Shown: positions 33,202-40,186 of the stretch, piece after piece | Layout of the letters: each line of letters begins with the position of its first letter | How positions within the stretch are numbered: position 1 is the stretch's first letter | Assembly (NCBI GenBank): GCA_019240215.1 | Contig: JAFAYQ010000007.1 | Coordinates: forward strand, 1-46,869 | Direction of reading: 5' to 3' | From: Actinomycetota bacterium | GTDB lineage: Bacteria; Actinomycetota; Actinomycetes; Streptosporangiales; Streptosporangiaceae | Length of the DNA stretch: 46,869 bases | Made by a program: the position numbers and the translations under genes | The notes under the pieces: generated by a model | What the model was told of the DNA's origin: nothing | The model's input: the letters and a program-made list of their open reading frames with translations, nothing else | Databases searched by the model: none

Positions 33202-34409
33202 GGCAGCTGCGCGCGGACCGCGACGAGGCGGCCGGCCAGGAACGCCCGTTCGGCCTCGTTGCCGGTGAGCGCGAGCGCCTCCTCGTAGGCGGCGGCCGCC
33301 TCCGGCCAGCGCCCGAGCTGGCGCAGGAAGTCGGCCCGGGCGGCGCTGAGGTAGCCGTAGGTGGCCAGGGCCGGGTCGGCCAGCAGCGGCGTCAGCGCGT
33401 CGAGGCCGGCTGCCGGGCCGTCCCGCAGGCCGATGGCGACGGCCCGGTTGAGCTCGACCACCGGTGAGGGCCACAGCTCGCGCAACACCCCGTACAGCGC
33501 GGCGATCTCCGTCCAGTCGGTGTCCGCCCAGGTCGGCGCCTCGGCGTGAGTGGCGGCGATGGCGGCCTCGACCGCGTAGCGGGTGGGCGGCTGGCGGTGC
33601 AGGGCCCCGGTCAGCAGGCCGATGCCCTCGCCGATCAGCTGCCGGTCCCAGCGGGAGCGGTCCTGTTCCGACAGCAGCAGCAGCCGCCCGTCGGCCCCGG
33701 TGCGGGTGTCGGCGCGAGCGTCGATCAGCAGCATCAGCGCCAGCAGGGCGCTGATCTCGGCGTGGCCTGGCATCAGCAGGTTCAGCAGCCGGGCCAGGCT
33801 GATCGCGCTGTCGAGCAGGTCGCGGCGGGCCAGCTGCGGGCCCTCGGGAGCGGTGTGGCCGGTGGTGAAGATCAGGTGGACGACCTCGAGCACCACCTCG
33901 ACCCGCTCGGCCAGCTGGTCCGGTGACGGCACCCGGTAGGGGATGCGGGCGATGCTGATCTTCTTCTTGGCCCGGGTGATCCGGGCCGCCATGGCCGGCT
34001 CGCGGACCAGGAACGCGCGGGCCACCTCGGCGGTGGTCAGGCCGCAGACCAGCCGCAGGGTGAGCGCGATCTGGGCGTCCCGGGCCAGCGCCGGGTGGCA
34101 GCAGGTGAAGATCAGCCGGAGCCGGTCGTCGTCGAGCCCGGCCTCCGGGCCGGGGGTGGTCGGCTCGGTGACCAGCAGCGGCATCGCCCGGCGGAACACC
34201 GACTCCCGGCGCAGCCGGTCAACGGCCCGGTTGCGGGCGGTGGTGGTGAGCCAGGCGCCCGGCTTGGCCGGTACGCCCTGCTCCGGCCAGCTGCGCAGGG
34301 CCTGCTCGTAGGCGTCCTGGGTGCACTCCTCGGCCAGGTCGAGGTCGTGGGTCAGCTGGGCGGTGGTCGCCAGCACCTGGGTCCAGTCGCGGCGGTGGGC
34401 CCGCGCCAC
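33198..34409 (-). CDS. ECF42-type RNA polymerase sigma factor
   Basis: 403 residues, about twice the length of ordinary ECF sigma factors. The sigma-2 region is LAEECTQDAYEQALRSWP and WLTTTARNRAVDRLRRES; sigma-4 covers LTLRLVCGLTTAEVARAFLV with EPAMAARITRAKKKI. The rest is the TPR-like C-terminal extension typical of group ECF42 (YAVEAAIAATHA, ELNRAVA, GYLSAARADFLRQLGR). Homology seems to reach a few residues upstream of GTG 34409, but I see no earlier start in frame. It follows the DGPF gene by 28 bases, the usual ECF42 partnership. Confidence 0.9.
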   Translation of the reverse strand: MARAHRRDWTQVLATTAQLTHDLDLAEECTQDAYEQALRSWPEQGVPAKPGAWLTTTARNRAVDRLRRESVFRRAMPLLVTEPTTPGPEAGLDDDRLRLIFTCCHPALARDAQIALTLRLVCGLTTAEVARAFLVREPAMAARITRAKKKISIARIPYRVPSPDQLAERVEVVLEVVHLIFTTGHTAPEGPQLARRDLLDSAISLARLLNLLMPGHAEISALLALMLLIDARADTRTGADGRLLLLSEQDRSRWDRQLIGEGIGLLTGALHRQPPTRYAVEAAIAATHAEAPTWADTDWTEIAALYGVLRELWPSPVVELNRAVAIGLRDGPAAGLDALTPLLADPALATYGYLSAARADFLRQLGRWPEAAAAYEEALALTGNEAERAFLAGRLVAVRAQLP

Positions 34410-34437
34410 CGCCGCGACGACCTCAGAGGCCGGCTGG

Positions 34438-34794
34438 TCAGCCGTTGTCCACCACCGGGCGGATCTCCACCCCGCTGTGGCGGTGCCGCACCTCGGGCAG
34501 CATCGACGCGGCCTTGATCGCCTCGTCCAGGTCGGCCGCGTCGATCACGTAGTAGCCGCCGAGCGCTTCCTTGGTCTCCAGGAACGGTCCGTCGGTGACG
34601 GTGACGTCATCGGCGCCGTCGGAGCGCACCGTGGTCGCCATCGACTCCGGCGCCAGCTGGGCGCCGTCGATGAGCTTGGTGCCCGCGGTGGCCTGGAACG
34701 TCCCGTGGGCGGCCATGTGGGCCTCGCTCTGCTCTGGTGTCATCGCGTTCCACTGCTCGTAGTTGCCGTAGATCAGCAGCATGTACTTGGCCAT
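34438..34794 (-). CDS. DGPF/YCII-domain protein, partner of the sigma factor
   Basis: 118 residues with the YCII-like fold: MAKYMLLIYGNYEQWNAM, the signature VTDGPFLETKEALGGYYVID, then DLDEAIKAASMLPE. DGPF proteins are typically encoded next to ECF42 sigma factors, as here, and may act as sensors or small enzymes in that stress response. No anti-sigma factor is visible, in line with the known ECF42 arrangement. The frame continues open upstream antisense to the MHS transporter, but ATG 34794 matches family starts. Confidence 0.88.
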   Translation of the reverse strand: MAKYMLLIYGNYEQWNAMTPEQSEAHMAAHGTFQATAGTKLIDGAQLAPESMATTVRSDGADDVTVTDGPFLETKEALGGYYVIDAADLDEAIKAASMLPEVRHRHSGVEIRPVVDNG

Positions 34795-34977
34795 GTCGAA
34801 AGTCCCATCGTGTCCGGGCCCGGCGGGCCCTTCTGCTCCTACGACGAGCGAGGCGGGTCGCCGATCGACACTATCGCCGGACAGCGTGTTTTTCACAAGT
34901 GCACATGGGTACCAAAGTCGCACACACAGTGACAGCGGTCGTGGGCTGCTGGGGGTGCAGCCGGAAAGGAACCCCCG

Positions 34978-36345
34978 ATGGTGCTTCCCCCCGAGCAAGC
35001 CGGCCAGGCCAGTACGGCGGCCGGCGACGAGCGGGTCAGGAACCGGCAGATCAGGCTGGCCGCGGTGGCCAGCGTGGTCGGGACCTCGATTGAGTGGTAC
35101 GACTTCTTCCTCTACGGGACGGCGGCCGCGATCGTGTTCCCGGCCGTGTTCTTCCCCAAGTCGAGCGCCTACGCGGGCACGCTGGAGTCGTTCGCCACCT
35201 ACGCGGTCGGGTTCGCGGCCCGGCCGGTCGGTGCGGCCATCTTCGGGCACTGGGGCGACCGGATCGGCCGCAAGGCCACCCTGATCGTCACGCTGCTGAT
35301 GATGGGGCTGGCCAGCGCGCTGGTCGGGGTGCTGCCGGGCACCGCCACGATCGGCGTCGCGGCCCCGGTCCTGCTGGTTATCCTGCGACTGCTGCAGGGC
35401 ATCGCGGTCGGCGGTGAGTGGAGCGGTTCGGTGCTGCTGTCGATGGAGTGGGGCCAGCAGCGCCGCCGGGGGCTGATGGCGTCCTGGCCGCAGATCGGGG
35501 TACCGATCGGGCTGCTGCTGGGGACCGGGGCGATGACGGCGATCGCGCTGTCCGACCAGAGCGCGTTCAAGGCCTGGGCCTGGCGGATCCCGTTCCTGGC
35601 CAGCCTGCTGCTGGTGGCGATCGGGCTGTGGGTGCGGCTGAAGGTACTGGAGACCCCGATGTTCGCCCAGCTGGTGCAGCGGAAATCGGTGGCCCGGATC
35701 CCGACGCTCGAGGTGCTGCGCCGCTACCCACGGCAGGTGCTGCTGAGCGCGCTGCTGCGGATGTCGGAGCAGGCGCCGTTCTACATCTACTCCGCCTTCG
35801 CGCTGACCTACATCAAGGACCACCTGCACAAGAGCGAGGGCCTGGGGCTGGCGGCGGTCACCGTCGGCGGTGCGCTGGAGCTGATCCTGATCCCGATGTT
35901 CGGCAACCTCAGCGACACCGCGGGCCGCCGCCGGGTGTACGCGACCGGGGCGGCGCTGATCGGGGTGACCGCGTTCCCGGCCTTCCTGCTCATGAACACC
36001 AGAGCCGCGGGCCTGGTCATCCTGGGGGTGGCGATCATCGCGATCCCGCACTCGATCCAGTACGGGCCGCAGGCGTCCTACATCGCCGAGAACTTCCCGA
36101 CCAGCCTGGCCTACGCGGGCAGCGGCCTGGGCTACCAGACCGCCTCGCTGATCGCCGGCGGCCCGGCGCCGCTGCTGGCCACCTGGATGCTGCCGAACTT
36201 CGGCTGGCAGGCGATCTGTGTCTACATCATCGCCTGCGCGGTGCTGACGCTGATCGCGGTGGCGCTGCTGCCCGACCGCCGCCAGGCCGACCTCACCGAG
36301 GCCCCGGTGCTGGCCCCGGTCAGCGGGAGGGCCGCTCCGGGCTGA
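34978..36345 (+). CDS. MFS transporter, metabolite:H+ symporter (MHS) family
   Basis: 455 residues with about 12 helices. The MHS signatures are present: GTSIEWYDFFLYGTAAAIVF in helix 1, GHWGDRIGRKATL (motif A), LRLLQGIAVGGEWSG and RIPFLASLLLVAIGLWVR. Uptake of organic acids or osmolytes such as dicarboxylates, shikimate or betaine is typical; the substrate is not determinable. ATG 34978 has AAAGGAA 8 bases upstream. The 183 bases before it, up to the divergent DGPF gene, hold no clear motif. The 3' end overlaps the next convergent gene by 26 bases. Confidence 0.9.
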   Translation: MVLPPEQAGQASTAAGDERVRNRQIRLAAVASVVGTSIEWYDFFLYGTAAAIVFPAVFFPKSSAYAGTLESFATYAVGFAARPVGAAIFGHWGDRIGRKATLIVTLLMMGLASALVGVLPGTATIGVAAPVLLVILRLLQGIAVGGEWSGSVLLSMEWGQQRRRGLMASWPQIGVPIGLLLGTGAMTAIALSDQSAFKAWAWRIPFLASLLLVAIGLWVRLKVLETPMFAQLVQRKSVARIPTLEVLRRYPRQVLLSALLRMSEQAPFYIYSAFALTYIKDHLHKSEGLGLAAVTVGGALELILIPMFGNLSDTAGRRRVYATGAALIGVTAFPAFLLMNTRAAGLVILGVAIIAIPHSIQYGPQASYIAENFPTSLAYAGSGLGYQTASLIAGGPAPLLATWMLPNFGWQAICVYIIACAVLTLIAVALLPDRRQADLTEAPVLAPVSGRAAPG

Positions 36346-37258
36346 GGGCGGGGTCGGCCGGGTGCAGGTAGTCGCCACGCTCGATGTCTTCGAGGAGGGT
36401 CGGGTGGACCGGTGACCAGCCGAGGAGCTGCTGGGTCCAGGCGCTGGAGACCGGGGCGTCGGTGCCGTACGCGCGGGCCACGAACGGGCTGGCGAAGTGC
36501 CCGGCCGCCGCCTCCGGAGTCAGCGAGACCACCGGCAGCCCGAGGCCGCGGCCGATCGTCTCGGCGATCGCGCGGAACGGGACGCCGCTCTCCCCGGCCC
36601 CGTGCAGGACGCTGCCGGCCGGGGCCTGCTCCAGGGCCAGGCGGAACAGGACGGCGGCGTCCAGGCGGTGGACGGCGGGCCAGCGGTTGGCGCCGTCGCC
36701 GATGTAGGCCGACACGCCGGTCTGGCGGGCGGTGGTGACCAGCATGCCGATGAAGCCATGGTCGCCGGGGCCATGCACGGTGGGGGCGAGCCGGACCACG
36801 CTGGGCCGGACGCCCTCGGCCGCCAGGGCCAGGCAGGCCTGCTCGCCGGGGATGCGGAACGGGGCGATCCCGGCCCGGTCGGTCTCGTCCTTCTCGGTGC
36901 GCTCGCGGCCGGCCGGCAGCACCAGCGTGCCCGAGGTGACCACGAACGGCTGGCCCGAGCCGGTCAGCGGCTGGCCGAGCGTCTCGATGGCGGCCAGGTC
37001 GCGCCGCATCATCTCGTCGGGGTCGGCGAAGTCGCCGCCGAACGCCATGTGCAGCACGCCGTCGGCGGCCGCGGCCCCCTCCCGCAGGCGGTCGAGATCG
37101 TCCAGCGACCCGCGATAGGGGGTGGCGCCCAGCGATTCCAGCCGGGCGGCGGCGGGGTCGGAACGGGCCAGCCCGGTGACGGTGTGGCCGGCCGCGATCA
37201 GCTCGGTGACCACGGCCGGGCCGGTGAGACCGGAACCGCCGGTGACGAACACGTGCAT
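36320..37258 (-). CDS. NAD(P)-binding epimerase/dehydratase (extended SDR)
   Basis: 312 residues. Rossmann motif VFVTGGSGLTGPAVV at the N terminus and ARS for cofactor ribose. The usual YxxxK is not evident; the region around FRIPGEQACLALAAEGVRPS takes its place, so this is an atypical SDR and its catalytic residues are uncertain. ATG 37258 has AGGGAG 6 bases upstream. Divergent from a TetR regulator over a region full of operator-like repeats, so it is probably repressed by it and induced by a small molecule. Confidence 0.85.
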   Translation of the reverse strand: MHVFVTGGSGLTGPAVVTELIAAGHTVTGLARSDPAAARLESLGATPYRGSLDDLDRLREGAAAADGVLHMAFGGDFADPDEMMRRDLAAIETLGQPLTGSGQPFVVTSGTLVLPAGRERTEKDETDRAGIAPFRIPGEQACLALAAEGVRPSVVRLAPTVHGPGDHGFIGMLVTTARQTGVSAYIGDGANRWPAVHRLDAAVLFRLALEQAPAGSVLHGAGESGVPFRAIAETIGRGLGLPVVSLTPEAAAGHFASPFVARAYGTDAPVSSAWTQQLLGWSPVHPTLLEDIERGDYLHPADPALSPERPSR

Positions 37259-37276
37259 GGCAGACTCCCTACGTAA

Positions 37277-37360
37277 CGTCAGTTAATGGCACTACTTAAT
37301 GCCAGTCGCTGACTCTATGACATGTCAGTGACTGGCGCAATGTAGCGTCGGTCACTGACA
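37277..37360. promoter_or_regulatory. Two tandem inverted repeats, likely TetR operators
   Basis: Four related half-sites in alternating orientation start at 37277, 37300, 37323 and 37347, about 23 bp apart: CGTCAGTTAATGGC, TGCCAGTCGCTGAC, TGTCAGTGACTGGC and GTCGGTCACTGACA. They make two inverted repeats (about 37278-37313 and 37324-37359), each with 13-bp arms and a 10-bp spacer, repeated at 46 bp. The array fills the gap between the dehydrogenase and tetR starts. Confidence 0.7.
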
Positions 37361-37367
37361 TATGGGG

Positions 37368-37373
37368 TAGCCT
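37368..37373 (+). promoter_or_regulatory. -10 hexamer (TAGCCT) of the tetR gene
   Basis: TAGCCT ends 6 bases before GTG 37380. The operator array ends 7 bases upstream of it, so bound repressor would block this promoter. Confidence 0.55.
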
Positions 37374-37379
37374 CGGTGC

Positions 37380-37955
37380 GTGCCACGGAGCGGAGCAGAA
37401 GCGCGCCGCCGCCTGCAGCAGGCGGCTCTCGACCTGTACCGGGAGCGCGGGTACGACCAGACCACGACGGCCGAGATCGCCGCCCGGGCCGGGGTCAACG
37501 AGCGCACGTTCTTCCGGCACTTCCCGGACAAGCGTGAGGTGCTGTTCGACGGCGAGGCCGCCCTGCGGGCCAACCTGGTGCAGTCGGTGGCGGCCGCCCC
37601 GGCCGGGCAGCCCGCGCTGGAGATGCTGCTGGACGCGTTCCGGCAGTCGGCCCGGATCCTGGTGGAGAACCGCCCGTTCTCCGAGCCCCGGCAGCAGATC
37701 ATCGCGGTCACGCCCGCCCTGCGCGAGCGCGAACTGGCCAAGGCGGCGTCGATGGTTGACGCTCTGACGGAGGCGCTGCGGCAGCGCGGGATCCCAGACC
37801 GGCTGGCTCGCTTGGCCGCGCAGACCGGCTGGGCCACTTTCCACGAGGCGGTCCAGGCCTGGCTCGACGAGCCCGGATCAAGCCTGGACGCCCAGCTGAC
37901 CCAGGCGTTCGTGGACCTGCGGGCCCTGTCGGCGAGCCCGGCCGCGGCCGGCTAA
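37380..37955 (+). CDS. TetR-family transcriptional repressor
   Basis: 191 residues. Helix-turn-helix TTAEIAARAGVNERTFFRHF (about 22-41) followed by PDKREVLFDG, the standard TetR N-terminal domain; the C-terminal part is helical and binds an unknown ligand. GTG start, leaderless. It lies divergent to the SDR gene with operator repeats between them, so self-repression and control of the SDR gene are likely. The stop interlocks (CTAA) with aroA. Confidence 0.92.
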   Translation: MPRSGAEARRRLQQAALDLYRERGYDQTTTAEIAARAGVNERTFFRHFPDKREVLFDGEAALRANLVQSVAAAPAGQPALEMLLDAFRQSARILVENRPFSEPRQQIIAVTPALRERELAKAASMVDALTEALRQRGIPDRLARLAAQTGWATFHEAVQAWLDEPGSSLDAQLTQAFVDLRALSASPAAAG

Positions 37956-39196
37956 GCCGCGGGCAGGCCCCACTCCTGGCGCAGTTCGGCCAGCACCTGG
38001 TGGAACTCGGGGAACGTCTTCTTCACGCAGTCGGGGTCGTCGAGCACGATGCCCGGGGCGCGCAGCCCGGTGACCGCGAAGCTCATCGCGATGCGGTGGT
38101 CGCGGAAGCAGTCGACGGTGGCGCCCTTGGGGCCGCCGGGCCAGATCTCGATCCAGTCGGGGCCGGTGGCGACCTCGATGCCGAGGCGGCCGAGGTTGAC
38201 CGCGCAGGCCTCGAGCCGGTCGGACTCTTTGACCCGGGTGTTGGCCACGTCGACGATGCGGACCGGGGCATCGGCGAACGGGGCGATCGCGGCCAGCGTG
38301 GGCATCGTGTCGGAGATGTCGCGCAGGTTGAACTCGCCGCCGTGCAGGGTGCCGGTGCCGGTGACGGCCAGGCCGTCCGGCCACACCTCGACGGTGGCCC
38401 CCATCCGCTTGAGCACCCGGGCGAACGCCACGTCGCCCTGCAGCGAGTCGGCCCCCAGGCCGGGCACGAACGCGGTCTGGCCGGTGATCGCGGCGGCCGC
38501 GAAGAAGTAGCTGGCGGCCGAGGCGTCCGGCTCGATCGAGAAGCTGCGGGCCGCGTAACCGCCGGGCTTGACCGTGAACGTGCCGCCGTCGCGGGTGACC
38601 TTGCCCCCGAACTGGCGCATCATCCGCACGGTCATGTCCACGTAGGGAGCCGACACCATGCCGGTGACGGTGATGACCAGGCCCTCGCGGGTCAGCGGGG
38701 CCGCCATCAGCAGCGCGGTCAGGAACTGGGAGGACACGCTGGCGTCGATCGTGACCTGGCCGCCCGCCAGCCCCGCGGAGGTCACGGTCAGCGGCAGCTG
38801 TCCCTCGCCGTCCTCGCACACCACGGTCGCGCCCAGGTCGCGCAGGGCGGCCACCATCGGCCCGACCGGGCGGCGGCGCAGCTGGGCCGATGCGTCGAAC
38901 CGGAACGTCCCGTGCCCGGCCGCGGCCAGCGCGGGCAGGAACCGGGCGGCGGTGCCGGCGTCGCGGCAGTAGACCTCGGCGGCGGTGGCGGGCGGGCCGC
39001 TGAGGCTGCCCATCAGCACCACGTCGTCGCCCGAATGCTGGACCTGGTAGCCGAGCGCGGTCAGCCCGTCGGCGAACGCCTCGGTGTCGTCCGAGATCAG
39101 CGGCCGCCGCAGGTAGCTCAGCCCGGAGGCGCAGGCGCCGAGGAACAGCGCCCGGTTGGTGATCGACTTGGACCCCGGAATTCGCACCTCAGCCAC
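37952..39196 (-). CDS. aroA: 5-enolpyruvylshikimate-3-phosphate synthase
   Basis: Sixth step of the shikimate pathway: transfer of enolpyruvyl from PEP to shikimate-3-phosphate. 414 residues from GTG 39196. PGSKSITNRALFLGA (PEP/S3P-binding lysine region), RDAGTAARFLPALAA and RVKESDRLEA are all conserved, and the C-terminal RDHRIAMSFAV is present. A TTG at 39202 adds two residues; TAGGCT (39205-39210) lies 8 bases before the GTG. It follows the SGNH hydrolase gene by about 20 bases. No other aro genes nearby. Confidence 0.94.
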   Translation of the reverse strand: MAEVRIPGSKSITNRALFLGACASGLSYLRRPLISDDTEAFADGLTALGYQVQHSGDDVVLMGSLSGPPATAAEVYCRDAGTAARFLPALAAAGHGTFRFDASAQLRRRPVGPMVAALRDLGATVVCEDGEGQLPLTVTSAGLAGGQVTIDASVSSQFLTALLMAAPLTREGLVITVTGMVSAPYVDMTVRMMRQFGGKVTRDGGTFTVKPGGYAARSFSIEPDASAASYFFAAAAITGQTAFVPGLGADSLQGDVAFARVLKRMGATVEVWPDGLAVTGTGTLHGGEFNLRDISDTMPTLAAIAPFADAPVRIVDVANTRVKESDRLEACAVNLGRLGIEVATGPDWIEIWPGGPKGATVDCFRDHRIAMSFAVTGLRAPGIVLDDPDCVKKTFPEFHQVLAELRQEWGLPAA

Positions 39197-39218
39197 AGCC
39201 AAGGAGCCTAGCGCGCCG

Positions 39219-40169
39219 TCAGCGCAGCGCGGCTTCGATCGCGCCGGCCATGGCCTGCTCCCCCAGCGCGTTGGGGTGCATCGGGTAGGCCTGGGAGGTC
39301 GGGATCAGCCCCTCGATCCACTTGACCCCGGCCCGCTGGCAGGCGTCGTGGCCGATGCTGGGGGTGTAGGTGTTCACGAACGTGACCCCGGCCCGGGCCG
39401 CCTGGGTGGCCAGCATCGCGTTGAGCCCGGTCTCCACCCCCCGCAGGTAGGGCAGGTCTCCGCGGGCCACGGTCACCTCCGGCCAGCAGCCGTTGCCGCT
39501 GACCGGGAGGATGTCGGGGTAGCCGACCACCAGCACCCGGGCGTGCGGGGCGCGCTGGCGGATGGCGGTCAGCGCGGCCGCGACGCTGGGAGCGGCCTGG
39601 CTGATCTTGGCGGCCAGCTGGTCAGCACCGCCCTGGGTAAAGTGCTGGCGGCAGGGATCGCCGTTCAGGTCGGTCAGGCTGAGCGCCCCGCAGGTGGTGG
39701 CGATCCCGCTGAAGCCGATGTCGTCGCCGCCGAGCTGGACGGTGACCAGCCGGTCGGCGGCCGACAGGGCGTTCAGCTGGGCGGGGCGGGCGGGCCCGCT
39801 GGTGTGCTGGGAGAAGGTCAGGTCGCGGGTGGTGGCGCCGTAGCAGCTGACGTTGGTCAGCCGCGCCGAAGCGCCGAGCGCGGCCGCGACCAGGTACGGG
39901 TAGTCCGGGGCGGACCGCTGGCAGGCCTCGTTGGCGGTCCCGCTCAGCCTGGGGGCCAGCGGGGCGGCCGTGAACGAGTCCCCCAGCGCCACGTAGGGCC
40001 CGGTCAGCGCCCGGGCGGCCGGGCTCGGGGCGGCAGCCGCCGTACTGGTGGGGGCAGGGTGGGACGGGGTGGCGCTGACCTGCGGCGACGCTTTATTCGA
40101 TGAAGAACAGGCGGCCAGCAGGACCAGCAGCAGAGCACCGACGGGCAGGGTGCGGGAGCGGCCGGTCAC
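39219..40169 (-). CDS. SGNH/GDSL hydrolase lipoprotein
   Basis: Secreted esterase-like protein of 316 residues. It has a lipoprotein signal with lipobox LLAAC (about residues 18-22), then a Ser/Thr/Pro linker. Block I is VALGDSFTAAPLAP with the nucleophile serine, block III is GGDDIGFS (Asp instead of the usual Asn), and block V is YPMHPNALGE with the catalytic histidine. The acid residue usually three places before that histidine is missing, as in some actinobacterial esterases of this fold. GTG 40169 is preceded by TACGGT at 6 bases; the longer open frame is antisense-like. Four cysteines and more suggest disulfides. Confidence 0.88.
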   Translation of the reverse strand: MTGRSRTLPVGALLLVLLAACSSSNKASPQVSATPSHPAPTSTAAAAPSPAARALTGPYVALGDSFTAAPLAPRLSGTANEACQRSAPDYPYLVAAALGASARLTNVSCYGATTRDLTFSQHTSGPARPAQLNALSAADRLVTVQLGGDDIGFSGIATTCGALSLTDLNGDPCRQHFTQGGADQLAAKISQAAPSVAAALTAIRQRAPHARVLVVGYPDILPVSGNGCWPEVTVARGDLPYLRGVETGLNAMLATQAARAGVTFVNTYTPSIGHDACQRAGVKWIEGLIPTSQAYPMHPNALGEQAMAGAIEAALR

Positions 40170-40175
40170 CCCTCC

Positions 40176-40181
40176 ACCGTA
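40176..40181 (-). promoter_or_regulatory. -10 hexamer (TACGGT) of the SGNH hydrolase gene
   Basis: Minus-strand TACGGT ends 6 bases before GTG 40169, within the 17-base gap after the exporter gene, so this gene has its own leaderless start as well as possible read-through. Confidence 0.5.
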
Positions 40182-40186
40182 AGGGC

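Noticed and set aside
34795..36378. Upstream extension of the DGPF reading frame antisense to the MHS transporter
   Set aside because: Gln/Arg/Asp-rich shadow; DGPF homology starts exactly at ATG 34794.
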